NCBI GenBank assembly: GCA_946414075.1
Contig: CAMKNA010000001.1
Coordinates: forward strand, 82,210-146,209
DNA from: an uncultured Fibrobacter sp.
GTDB taxonomy: Bacteria > Fibrobacterota > Fibrobacteria > Fibrobacterales > Fibrobacteraceae
Length of the DNA stretch: 64,000 nucleotides
Reading direction: 5' to 3'
The notes beneath the pieces are model-generated. The model did no database searches and was not told where the DNA came from. It worked only from the letters and a program-made list of their open reading frames with translations. Positions 34,770 through 42,299 of this stretch are shown in pieces. The translations under genes and the position numbers were made by a program. Within the stretch, counting starts at the first letter, position 1. Each line of letters begins with the position of its first letter.

Positions 34770-35210
34770 ATGGCTTTCAACGAAGAAGAACTTTTCCAGC
34801 TGGAATGGGTCAAGAACCACCACATGGAAGACAAGGACAAGGCACTGGAAGCCGAAAAGGCCGCCGAGGCCCCCGTGAGAACGAGAAACCCCAACGGACG
34901 GAAGGTCCGGAACCCCGCCTCCTGGGACACTCCGCTACCCGAAGACGAAATCGACCTTCACGGAATGACCGCTGACGAAGCCGCAGAGGCGGTGGAACGA
35001 CGCATGTCCCAGATGTCCATCGCCGGACTCAGCGTACTGCGAGTCATCCACGGCGGCGGGAATCCAGCCTACGGGAATGTCAAGAAGATTATTGACCGCA
35101 AGGTCCGCTCCGAATGGCGGAACCGGGTGGTATTCTACCGCACCGAAATCGAAAACGCGGGCTCCAGCATCCTGAAAATCGGGAAACCTGCCCCAAAAAT
35201 CAAAAAATAA
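34770..35210 (+). CDS. Smr-domain protein
   Basis: Small protein of 146 residues. The start at 34770 lies 2 bp after the acyltransferase stop; the ORF track starts far upstream at 34335 in an overlapping frame. The C-terminal 80 residues form an Smr domain: EIDLHGMTADEAAEAVE, then LRVIHGGGNPAYG, the DLHG and HGxG motifs of this nuclease-like fold. The N-terminal 60 residues are charged and probably disordered. Stand-alone Smr proteins of other bacteria act on nucleic acids, with some linked to ribosome rescue or nicking. The target here is unknown. Confidence 0.85.
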   Translation: MAFNEEELFQLEWVKNHHMEDKDKALEAEKAAEAPVRTRNPNGRKVRNPASWDTPLPEDEIDLHGMTADEAAEAVERRMSQMSIAGLSVLRVIHGGGNPAYGNVKKIIDRKVRSEWRNRVVFYRTEIENAGSSILKIGKPAPKIKK

Positions 35211-35264
35211 CAGCCCCAGGGGCTTTAAAAATCCACCCTTTTTAACTATCTTTGTGCCACCAAC

Positions 35265-35338
35265 CGGAATATAGCTCAGCCTGGTAGAGCGCTTGCTTCG
35301 GGAGCAAGAGGTCGTGAGTTCGAATCTCGCTATTCCGA
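35265..35338 (+). tRNA. tRNA-Pro (anticodon CGG)
   Basis: Full cloverleaf of 74 nt. The acceptor stem pairs CGGAATA with TATTCCG, the D-arm holds GCTCAGCCTGGTAGAGC, the anticodon stem-loop is CTTGC-TTCGGGA-GCAAG, and the T-arm is GTGAG-TTCGAAT-CTCGC. The loop gives anticodon CGG, reading proline CCG. The discriminator base is A and CCA is not encoded. It lies 54 bp after the Smr gene and is followed by a terminator and then by the repeat array. Confidence 0.96.
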
Positions 35339-35344
35339 TAAAAA

Positions 35345-35376
35345 GAAGACCACCCTTCAGGGTGGTTTTCTTTTTA
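35345..35376 (+). terminator. Terminator of tRNA-Pro
   Basis: ACCACCC-TTC-AGGGTGGT forms a strong hairpin followed by TTTCTTTTT, beginning 7 nt after the tRNA end. Confidence 0.88.
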
Positions 35377-35488
35377 TACGCGGAGTAGCGAGACTTAAGA
35401 ACGAGCGACGTAGTCGTGAGTTCGACTGAATCGGCGATGAACGAAGTGAATATAGCCGATTCAGAGATTAAGCCGTAGGCTTAACCCA

Positions 35489-35543
35489 AAGGGCAAAGCC
35501 TGAATGTAATGAAGGCTTTGTCTAATCTCGCTATTCCAAGTCC
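35489..35543 (+). repeat. Hairpin plus tRNA-tail unit, copy 1
   Basis: AAGGG, stem CAAAGCCT (35494-35501), loop of 11 nt, stem AGGCTTTG (35513-35520), TCT, AATCTCGCTATTCC (35524-35537), then AAGTCC. Confidence 0.85.
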
Positions 35544-35556
35544 TAACCGTACGCTG

Positions 35557-35578
35557 ATTCCGGCTCTGGGGCCGGAAT
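35557..35578. repeat. REP-like palindrome within the array
   Basis: ATTCCGGC-TCTGGG-GCCGGAAT is an 8 bp perfect hairpin followed by GAC. Read on the other strand it begins GTCATTCCGG, matching the palindrome at 20261. Confidence 0.7.
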
Positions 35579-35590
35579 GACTTCTTAGCG

Positions 35591-35646
35591 AAGGGCAAGA
35601 ACTGAAGCGTAGCAAAGTTCTTGTCTAATCTCGCTATTCCGAGTCC
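35591..35646 (+). repeat. Hairpin plus tRNA-tail unit, copy 2
   Basis: AAGGG, stem CAAGAACT (35596-35603), loop of 12 nt, stem AGTTCTTG (35616-35623), TCT, AATCTCGCTATTCC (35627-35640), then GAGTCC. The stem differs from copy 1 at three positions on each side, yet pairing is complete. Confidence 0.85.
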
Positions 35647-35649
35647 AGG

Positions 35650-36471
35650 CTATTCCGCCCCACCCCACCTTCGCTTGGGATTTGGGCAATGATCCTCGTG
35701 GCCATCGGGCCACACCCACACCTCGTCTGCAAAGGGGCACTCCGAAGAACTCCCATCGCAATCTATTCCAGCCACAGCACAGGAACCGTCGCGATTCTCG
35801 AAATACAGACTCCCTTCGCAGCGCACCCTGTCGGAATGCAGTCCCTGCCGCAACTGTCCCACCGCGCCTTCGGGCAAAGCAAACCTTTCCCGCAATTCTT
35901 GTGACGCGCAATCCAGAAAGACCACAGGATTCCACTTGATACGATCAATCCCGGCCTGTTCCGCCCACCGCAAAAGTTCCGGCGTTCGCAAGGCATTTTC
36001 CCGATGCAAAGTCACCTGCAGGGAAACGGAAGCCGTGCGCTTTCCCTCCTGTTCAAGGCGGCAGCGAGACTCCAGCAAGCGCCCCACACCTTCTTTCCAC
36101 TCGCCTTCGGTCAATCCGCCCATTTCGTAAGACAATGTGCTCACCTTAATATCACTGCATGCCGCAAGCAAGCTTTCCATTCCTGCGACAGTCCCCCACT
36201 TTCCAGGGAACGACCCATTGGTGGTCAGATTCATGGGAATTCCATATTCCCTACAAATATCCAACAGCTCGCTAAAATGGGAATACAGCAAGGGCTCCCC
36301 CATGGTGGAAGGAATCAGTTCCCGCACATCGGAATACTTGTCAACGGCCCGCCGGGCCACTTCAATGGGCATTTCGCCAAAGCCAGCGCCACAACCCCGC
36401 TGTTTCAAAAAACACAGCGGACAATGTAAATTACAAATGTCCGGATTTGTGAGCAGGGTCAGGCGTTTCAA
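35650..36471 (-). CDS. Radical SAM protein
   Basis: Predicted radical S-adenosylmethionine enzyme of 273 residues. The cluster-binding motif CX3CX2C lies at Cys13, Cys17 and Cys20 (CNLHCPLC), and TTNGSF appears near residue 84. The C-terminal 50 residues hold further cysteines (IDCDGSSSECPF, EDHCPNP), which could bind an auxiliary cluster as in SPASM-type enzymes. The reaction is unknown. It is the last gene of the minus-strand run, 2 bp after the thioredoxin-reductase-like gene. Its stop codon lies inside CTATTCCG, a short echo of the tRNA-tail repeat, so the C-terminus may have been reshaped by that element. Confidence 0.85.
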   Translation of the reverse strand: MKRLTLLTNPDICNLHCPLCFLKQRGCGAGFGEMPIEVARRAVDKYSDVRELIPSTMGEPLLYSHFSELLDICREYGIPMNLTTNGSFPGKWGTVAGMESLLAACSDIKVSTLSYEMGGLTEGEWKEGVGRLLESRCRLEQEGKRTASVSLQVTLHRENALRTPELLRWAEQAGIDRIKWNPVVFLDCASQELRERFALPEGAVGQLRQGLHSDRVRCEGSLYFENRDGSCAVAGIDCDGSSSECPFADEVWVWPDGHEDHCPNPKRRWGGAE

Positions 36472-36473
36472 CC

Positions 36474-37352
36474 CTAGCCCCTATTCTCTCTCAAGTACTT
36501 GATTGCCGCAAGGGCCGCACGAGCGCCTTCACCCACAGCAACGGAAACCTGCAAGATGCCACCGGTGCAATCTCCCGCCGCATAAAGCCCAGGGAGGGTC
36601 GTCTGCAAATTTTCGTCCAACACCAGCTTTCCCTGATCGAAGGCGGCTCCCGCCTTCAGGGCCAAGTCCGTAGCGTTGGCACTACCAAGCGCCACAAACA
36701 GGCCGTCAAAGTTTTCCTCCGTGCCGTCTTCGTAGTGCACACCCTGGAAAGTCCCTTCACCTACCAAGCCCTGCAAATGACGCTTATCGATGCGGACCTT
36801 GTCGGGAAAAGGTGCCGTAGGTTCCGCACCGTTAGTCAATAGCGTTACCGAAGCCACCACCTGCAAAAGCTCCTGGGTCTCGTGAAGCGCATATTCACCA
36901 CTGCCCAGCACGGCCACATTCTTGCCGCGGTAAAAGAAGGAATCGCAAACGGCACAGTAACTGACCCCGTGGCCCTCTAACTCCGCCATGCCCGGCAACG
37001 GATGCTTTTTGCGAGCGGCGCCGGTAGCCATGATGCAGACGCGCCCGTGGTAATCTCCCGCAAGGCCCTTGGCCACAAAGTCCTTGCCGTCAAACATCAG
37101 GTCCATCACTTCGTCGTCCACAATCTTCGCGCCCAGTTCCAAGGCCTGCTTCTTGCCAACCTTCAAAAGTTCTTCACCTGTCAGGGGCTTTTCAAGACCG
37201 TAGTAATTCTGGATGGCATGGGCTTTCACCAGGGCGCCACCGTCCTTGCCCACAATCTGCACATCCAAGCCTGCGCGCAAACCGTACAGCGCCGCAGAAA
37301 TCCCTGCCGGGCCGTACCCGAGAACCAAAATGTCAGCAACCGTGTTTTCCAT
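36474..37352 (-). CDS. Thioredoxin-reductase-like FAD/NAD(P) oxidoreductase
   Basis: Cytosolic flavoprotein of 292 residues. The start at 37352 (MENTVADILVLGYGPAGISAALY) is chosen because GGAGG lies 5 nt upstream; the ATG at 37370 has no such site. The FAD motif GYGPAG and a second dinucleotide motif VLGSGEYA are present. The redox-active pair is Cys133/Cys136 in YCAVCDSFF, and the FAD-contacting end reads GLYAAGDCTGG. These match TrxR, though CAVC replaces the usual CATC and the NADPH site GSGEYA is unusual. A related ferredoxin- or flavin-type partner is possible. It follows the PfkB kinase in the run. Confidence 0.85.
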   Translation of the reverse strand: MENTVADILVLGYGPAGISAALYGLRAGLDVQIVGKDGGALVKAHAIQNYYGLEKPLTGEELLKVGKKQALELGAKIVDDEVMDLMFDGKDFVAKGLAGDYHGRVCIMATGAARKKHPLPGMAELEGHGVSYCAVCDSFFYRGKNVAVLGSGEYALHETQELLQVVASVTLLTNGAEPTAPFPDKVRIDKRHLQGLVGEGTFQGVHYEDGTEENFDGLFVALGSANATDLALKAGAAFDQGKLVLDENLQTTLPGLYAAGDCTGGILQVSVAVGEGARAALAAIKYLRENRG

Positions 37353-37369
37353 CAGAACCTCCGACGCCA

Positions 37370-38335
37370 TTAAGCCATCGCTTCCTTGATGCGGGCCCAC
37401 CCCTCTTCGGGAATCTGGGCGCCCATGACCTGAACTACTTCGTTGGAGACAATGCTTCCGAGATTGCCGGAACGCTCCATGTCCCAGCCGTTCATGTAGC
37501 CGTACAGGAATCCCGAAGCCCACAAGTCGCCGGCACCCGTGGTATCGATAGCCTTTGCAGAACCTGCCTGAACGCGGGTCACCACGCCGTCCTTGGCAAT
37601 CAGGGCTCCCCGCTTTCCAATCTTTACCACAGCCACTTTCGCCTTCTGGGCAAGCACTTCAAGAGCGGACTCTTCCTTGACTCCGGCATAGGCAAAGGCT
37701 TCGTCCTCGTTGGCGATGATAATGTCGATCATCTTACCTGCAAAGAGTTCATCAAAAGTCTTGCGGCAGGCATCCACCACACCAAAACTGCTAAAGTCCA
37801 GAGCCGTCTCTACGCCAAGACTGCGAGCCAGCGTAAAGGACTTCTTGAAACAATCCGCATTGAAGGCTCGGTAACCTTCGGCGTAAAGCAGGCCCACGCC
37901 ATCATAAAGGGCGGGCACAAAATCGTCGCTTCCCAAAAAGTCAGAAGCCCCCAGGTAGGTCCACATGGAACGCTGGGCATCGGGCGTCACCGCAGAGAAC
38001 ACGCATCCCGTGGCCGCATCAGAAATTCCCAATTTGGATTCCACGCCGTTCCGCTCCAAATGCTTCTGGAAAAGCCTTCCCAAATCGTCATCCCCAATCT
38101 TCGAGATGAACGCAGCAGAACCCCCAAGCCTAGAAAGCCCAACCATGGTGTTGCAGGTGGAGCCGCCCGGCACACGGACCGGATTCTCCAGAGACAGCAG
38201 GAACCTTTCCATCTGCGGCCAATCCACCATGTTCATGCCGCCCTTCTGAACTCCCTGGGATTCAATCCATGCATCGTCCACATTGGCAAGAATATCAACC
38301 AGGGCAGCGCCCATTCCTAGAACTTTCTTCATCAA
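37370..38335 (-). CDS. PfkB-family carbohydrate/nucleoside kinase
   Basis: Cytosolic ATP-dependent kinase of 321 residues. It has the N-terminal GMGAALVDILANV start, the PGGSTCNTMVGLSRLGG motif, and the anion-hole/catalytic motif DTTGAGDLWASGFLYG near residue 262 with its conserved Asp. Overall it looks closest to adenosine-kinase-like or ribokinase-like PfkB proteins. The substrate cannot be fixed from the sequence. Its start overlaps the rhomboid stop by 4 bp. Confidence 0.88.
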   Translation of the reverse strand: MMKKVLGMGAALVDILANVDDAWIESQGVQKGGMNMVDWPQMERFLLSLENPVRVPGGSTCNTMVGLSRLGGSAAFISKIGDDDLGRLFQKHLERNGVESKLGISDAATGCVFSAVTPDAQRSMWTYLGASDFLGSDDFVPALYDGVGLLYAEGYRAFNADCFKKSFTLARSLGVETALDFSSFGVVDACRKTFDELFAGKMIDIIIANEDEAFAYAGVKEESALEVLAQKAKVAVVKIGKRGALIAKDGVVTRVQAGSAKAIDTTGAGDLWASGFLYGYMNGWDMERSGNLGSIVSNEVVQVMGAQIPEEGWARIKEAMA

Positions 38336-39270
38336 AAACCTCTTCTGTGTCGAGCCCTTTCGCTCGCCTTCAACAAAAACTGCCTTTCGGACTCCGTCAA
38401 CGATTGAATTCCCTCGGTACTGACCTTCTTCAGGATCTCATCCATCCGCTTCTGTTCGTCCATGTAAAAGACTTCACCTTCCAGAACTTCGGGTTCCACG
38501 ACGCGGCTCTCTTTTTCTGGCCGCTGCATCTCACGAGCGTCACTATTAAACGGATTATCCCACTTCTTGTAACGGCCGGGATACTTAGAAAACAACCTGA
38601 AGAGCCCCGAAAGTGGCGAATTGTAAAGGAAGCTGGAGGCCTTGGTAAACACATTCTGGTACAGGGCCATATAGATAAAGCCCGCCACCACGCCGCCCAA
38701 GTGGGCAAAATGGGCAATGGCATCGCCGGTATTGGCGAACATGATATCGAAGGCAACCATCACCCACATGGCATGCTTGATTTTCATGGGAATAAAGAAG
38801 AACATCAAGATACGCCGTTCCGGAAAGAACTTGTAGTAGGCCACAAACACACCCATCAGGGCCCCAGATGCTCCAATGATGGGATTATGGGTCAATCCCA
38901 AAATGCTCATAGCAACACTGAAAAGCGCCGCAAAGACACCGCAAAAGAAATACATGGCCGCAAAATGCTTGGCCCCCATCCACTGTCCGACCTCGGCACC
39001 AAACATCCAAAGCATCAGCATGTTGAAGAAGAAGTGCATAAAGTCTACATGGATAAACATGTAGGTGACATAACGCCAGGCTTCCCACGGGACTGTAGGC
39101 AAGAACGAACCAAAATAGAGGATATATTCCTGAAGGGAGCCATAGCCTACACCTGGTAAATTCAGATGCAGTCCCAACATGCCACCCACGATGGCGGCAA
39201 TCCCAAACACCACCGCATTACTAATCAGCAGTACGCGAATGACCTTGGGTAAAAAGCGAAAAGGAATCAT
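38332..39270 (-). CDS. Rhomboid-family intramembrane serine protease
   Basis: Inner-membrane protease of 312 residues with six or so helices. The catalytic Ser135 is in GASGALMG and the catalytic His190 is in HFAHLGGVVAG. The membrane part is followed by a cytosolic tail of about 100 residues. That tail ends in a helical segment (MDEILKKVSTEGIQSLTESERQFLLKAS) that is common on bacterial rhomboids of this type. Substrates are unknown. It lies 2 bp after coaD. Confidence 0.93.
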   Translation of the reverse strand: MIPFRFLPKVIRVLLISNAVVFGIAAIVGGMLGLHLNLPGVGYGSLQEYILYFGSFLPTVPWEAWRYVTYMFIHVDFMHFFFNMLMLWMFGAEVGQWMGAKHFAAMYFFCGVFAALFSVAMSILGLTHNPIIGASGALMGVFVAYYKFFPERRILMFFFIPMKIKHAMWVMVAFDIMFANTGDAIAHFAHLGGVVAGFIYMALYQNVFTKASSFLYNSPLSGLFRLFSKYPGRYKKWDNPFNSDAREMQRPEKESRVVEPEVLEGEVFYMDEQKRMDEILKKVSTEGIQSLTESERQFLLKASERARHRRGF

Positions 39271-39272
39271 GA

Positions 39273-39776
39273 CTAGTGGCCAGCTTTTAACAACAGGGGG
39301 ATGATTTCGCCATGGACATAGTTCGAAAGCAATTCGCGGCCATCCATCGTATCCGAAACTCCAGCCTTCAAAAGTTCGCGGACCACGGAGCTACTTAACG
39401 ATAAGTGCTCCGAAGAGCTAGAGAAAATAACCGTCTCACATTCAGGATAAAGGGTTTGATTGTTCCACGCTATGGATTGCTCATATTCAACATCCATAGC
39501 ACCCCGAACACCCCGAACCAGGAACTTCGAACCGACGCTTTGCATAAAATTAACGGTCAGCCCATCAAAAGAAGTTACCTTCACATGCGGGACCCCCGCA
39601 ACAGACTTATTTATGAAGGTCAAGCGATCTTCTTCCGAAAACATGTTTTTCTTTGAAGCATTTACGGCAAGGACAACCCACAGTTCATCGAAGAGCGCGG
39701 CTGCCCGCTTGACAATATCCAAATGTCCCAAGGTAAACGGGTCGAAAGACCCTGCGAATACGGCTATTCTTTGCAT
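39273..39776 (-). CDS. coaD: Phosphopantetheine adenylyltransferase
   Basis: Penultimate enzyme of coenzyme A synthesis, transferring AMP from ATP to 4'-phosphopantetheine. It has 167 residues. The nucleotidyltransferase motif GSFDPFTLGHLDI (His18 of the TxGH site) and the later ...SSSEHLSLSSSVVREL motif are intact. It lies 16 bp after rsmD, an adjacency common in bacteria. Confidence 0.97.
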   Translation of the reverse strand: MQRIAVFAGSFDPFTLGHLDIVKRAAALFDELWVVLAVNASKKNMFSEEDRLTFINKSVAGVPHVKVTSFDGLTVNFMQSVGSKFLVRGVRGAMDVEYEQSIAWNNQTLYPECETVIFSSSSEHLSLSSSVVRELLKAGVSDTMDGRELLSNYVHGEIIPLLLKAGH

Positions 39777-39792
39777 GCCGTAAATATATAAA

Positions 39793-40341
39793 TTATCCCC
39801 TGTAAATCACCAGGGACGATTCGCCATAACGACGAATCTGCACCGTCCCCATGTCGGCGGCTTCATTCATCCAGGCCGGCAAATTCCTACTCGGGGCTTC
39901 AAACACGGCCACCCCACCCGGATTAAGCCATTGCCAGAAAGGGCGCAAGTCGGGGTAGTCCATGTCCTTGAAGGGAGGGTCCGCATAAATCAGGTCAAAC
40001 CCACTCCCTGCACACAGTTCTTCCCTTTCCAAAGCCAAGGCGTTCTTTTCGTACAAAGTAAGCTTGCTTTCCAGGGACAAAGCCTTGTAGCCCTGCAGCA
40101 GGAGCCGCGCCTGGGAATGGGCCATTTCTACGGCAACTACATGGGAAGCCCCTCGACTCAAAGCTTCTATGCCCATAATGCCGGAACCCGCAAACAGGTC
40201 CAGCATGCGAAATCCATCGACAGACTGTAAAATATTAAACAACGCCTCTCGGGTCCTGGAACCCGTAGGCCTTGTTTTCAAACTTGGAGGAGAAGGGACC
40301 ATTCGTCCACGGAGATCCCCGCCCGTGATACGAATTGGCAT
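39793..40341 (-). CDS. rsmD: 16S rRNA (guanine-N2)-methyltransferase RsmD
   Basis: SAM-dependent methyltransferase that modifies G966 (E. coli numbering) of 16S rRNA. The 182 residues start with the RsmD-like ITGGDLRGRMV...PTGSRTREALFNIL. The SAM motif is MLDLFAGSGIMGIEALSRGA. The catalytic DPPF-type motif is YADPPF. It starts one base after the PilN-like stop and precedes coaD. Confidence 0.95.
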   Translation of the reverse strand: MPIRITGGDLRGRMVPSPPSLKTRPTGSRTREALFNILQSVDGFRMLDLFAGSGIMGIEALSRGASHVVAVEMAHSQARLLLQGYKALSLESKLTLYEKNALALEREELCAGSGFDLIYADPPFKDMDYPDLRPFWQWLNPGGVAVFEAPSRNLPAWMNEAADMGTVQIRRYGESSLVIYRG

Positions 40342-40342
40342 A

Positions 40343-41353
40343 CTAGGGAACGACGAACATCACGAGCTGCATTGTGCTCTGGATGTCGCGCTTGGCAAAA
40401 ACCATTTCGACCTTTGTGACGCCCGCGCGTACCGGGGATTCCAACAGGGCCGAAGCGAAGTTCTGCAGCTCTGGGAAATCCGAATTGGCAGACACGGTGT
40501 ACAAATAACGCTTGTACACGCCAAAGTCTTCCACCGCAGGTTTCTCAAGGCCCTTAAGATTCAGCTTGGCATTGGTGGCAAGGGACTTCAGCAACTTCAC
40601 CTCTTCCGCCACCTCACCAGACTTCACGAAATTGGAAACGGCTCCAAGATTTGGTGTCGAGACACTAAACAGACCAAACGCCGTAATGTCCGTAGCCGGT
40701 GCGTTTTCCGGCAGGGGCGGAGTTCTGAAATCGGAGCTCACCGCCTTCAGGCGTTCCAAGAAACTACGCTGGGATGTGGGCTTTGCCGCCACGCCGCGGA
40801 TGTAGTAGTAATTGGGCGTCTGGAAAATACAATCCGAGAATCCCACATCATCGGGCGTCGCCGTGGTAAGGAAAGTGAGGAACTGGGCGCTGGCGGCCTT
40901 CTGGTAAGAAAGCTTCTCCAAGGGCAGGTACGATTCATAGCTCTTCCTGCTATTGTTATACAGCGCCTTGGGGTTGATTTCACCGACCACCTGCTTCACG
41001 GTCATGCCTTCGCGCATCTTGAGTACGGCGCGTTCAGCAGCCGCTTCGGCCTCCAAGACTCCACCAGCCGTGGTGGTCTGTCCTGCACCCAAGGTCAAAG
41101 CCTGGCTCGGGTCTTCGGCACCAATCAAAGAAAGGTAGGCTTCAGGCAAGGCCCCCTGCAAAGGAACGGGAACTCCAAAGACGCTCAAGAAGCAACTAAA
41201 GGCCACCACGACAAAGGCCGCAGCAAGACCAATGGTCAGCAACTTAGACTTGGAAGATTTCCGGGCCGCGCGAACATCGGTAACATGGACCGGGTTCACA
41301 TTCTCCATCAAGGAGGAGCGCTCGGCAGCCTCGATCAAGTTCAAATGAATCAT
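40343..41353 (-). CDS. PilN-like membrane protein
   Basis: Single-pass inner-membrane protein of 336 residues. The start at 41353 (MIHLNLIEAAERSSLMENV) overlaps the PilM-like stop by 4 bp; the track start at 41398 is an extension. A short cytosolic tail, a helix (LLTIGLAAAFVVVAFSCFLSVFGV) and a long periplasmic part fit PilN or a PilN/PilO fusion. The MIxxNL start is typical of PilN, where it contacts PilM. The periplasmic region is longer than in PilN alone. Identification depends on the adjacent PilM-like gene. Other type IV pilus or type II secretion genes are not nearby. Confidence 0.7.
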   Translation of the reverse strand: MIHLNLIEAAERSSLMENVNPVHVTDVRAARKSSKSKLLTIGLAAAFVVVAFSCFLSVFGVPVPLQGALPEAYLSLIGAEDPSQALTLGAGQTTTAGGVLEAEAAAERAVLKMREGMTVKQVVGEINPKALYNNSRKSYESYLPLEKLSYQKAASAQFLTFLTTATPDDVGFSDCIFQTPNYYYIRGVAAKPTSQRSFLERLKAVSSDFRTPPLPENAPATDITAFGLFSVSTPNLGAVSNFVKSGEVAEEVKLLKSLATNAKLNLKGLEKPAVEDFGVYKRYLYTVSANSDFPELQNFASALLESPVRAGVTKVEMVFAKRDIQSTMQLVMFVVP

Positions 41354-42264
41354 ACTTCCTCCATCAGGTTCAGGGCCGCGCCAATAGCGCCAGCACAACT
41401 GAGAACCGCGGCAGAATCTTCTTCTTCCACCGGAAGTCTAAGGTTAGAGAAGGAATCCATCAAGACAATCTGGTACTCCGGGAGGGCACCCTGCAAGTTC
41501 TTCATGAACAGGGGGTCCGTCGCCAGTTCGCCACACAAGTGGATCTGCTTCACATCAAAGGAGACATCGTCTTCCTTGGCAAACTCAATCTGCTCGCGGA
41601 TCCCGTCGGCCAGGAACCCGTAAGCTTCCTCGGCAGACTTATCCACCAGGGAGAGTGTGGAAACGCAGCGCAAATCCTGGAGCCTATCCTTGGAAACCCA
41701 CAACAGGGTAACGCCGGCAAAATCGGCCTTGATAACGCACTCCAGGCCGTCAATACGGTCTGCGGAATCCATCAAATTCAAAAGAGAAAGGACATCCACT
41801 TCCATGGTCTTGGGCGCTAACCCCTTGTTGCGGAAGCCTTTACGAACACCATCCACCCATTCGCGGCGAACGGCAATCAGAAGAACAGTCTCGCCTACAG
41901 TAGCGTCGCCGCACAGGACCTGGTAGTCCATGATGTAGGAGCCCTTTTCGGCGTTGGTAATAAGCTCAAGGTACCATTCCAGGTAATCTTCGCGGTTGGC
42001 GCACGCCTCGGCAGGAACAAAGACCTGCCTTATGATGGAGCGGAAAGCCGGGATGGAAAGGGATACCGCCTCCACGGATTCCTGCTGAATGGACTCCAAC
42101 CAGCCCTGTAGGACCGTTTCGAAAGTGTAGACGTCATCCAGAGGGCTAGTCCCCGTCTGCAAGATGGCAGTGCGCAAAACCCGCTTTTCGGCGGAGTCCA
42201 ACAGGGCCACTTTCAGGGAAGCATCCCCAACCTCAATACCTAGATAAATCTTCGTATCACTCAT
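41350..42264 (-). CDS. PilM-like actin-fold protein
   Basis: Predicted cytosolic ATP-binding protein of 304 residues. The start IYLGIEVGDASLKVALLDS matches the phosphate-1 region of PilM/FtsA-type actin folds. The end SAAVLSCAGAIGAALNL matches the C-terminal adenosine motif. PilM recruits PilN at the inner face of type IV pilus machines. The 4 bp overlap with the PilN-like gene supports this. The function could also be in a related secretion system, such as type II GspL-like. Confidence 0.75.
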   Translation of the reverse strand: MSDTKIYLGIEVGDASLKVALLDSAEKRVLRTAILQTGTSPLDDVYTFETVLQGWLESIQQESVEAVSLSIPAFRSIIRQVFVPAEACANREDYLEWYLELITNAEKGSYIMDYQVLCGDATVGETVLLIAVRREWVDGVRKGFRNKGLAPKTMEVDVLSLLNLMDSADRIDGLECVIKADFAGVTLLWVSKDRLQDLRCVSTLSLVDKSAEEAYGFLADGIREQIEFAKEDDVSFDVKQIHLCGELATDPLFMKNLQGALPEYQIVLMDSFSNLRLPVEEEDSAAVLSCAGAIGAALNLMEEV

Positions 42265-42299
42265 ATACTCAACGACTTATGAAAATGTACACCCTAAAA

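Larger units (their letters stand above)
35377..35640 (+). repeat. Non-coding hairpin array carrying tRNA-Pro 3'-end copies
   Basis: No gene lies in the 311 bp between the tRNA and the radical SAM stop. The stretch holds the 14-mer AATCTCGCTATTCC, present in the tRNA at 35323-35336, twice more at 35524-35537 and 35627-35640. It also has the 13-mer GTCGTGAGTTCGA of the tRNA T-arm at 35413-35425. Five perfect hairpins were read: CTGAATCGGC/GCCGATTCAG, TTAAGCC/GGCTTAA, CAAAGCCT/AGGCTTTG, ATTCCGGC/GCCGGAAT and CAAGAACT/AGTTCTTG. The origin is unknown. See the findings. Confidence 0.85.

Noticed and set aside
34335-35210. Extended Smr ORF of 291 residues
   Set aside because: The first half is an out-of-frame reading of the acyltransferase gene; the ATG at 34770 is 2 bp after its stop.
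35523-35640. Additional tRNA genes in the repeat array
   Set aside because: Only 3' tail fragments are present; no anticodon arm or complete acceptor stem can be formed.
35377-35640. CRISPR array
   Set aside because: The repeats are too few, irregularly spaced and tRNA-derived, and no cas genes are nearby.
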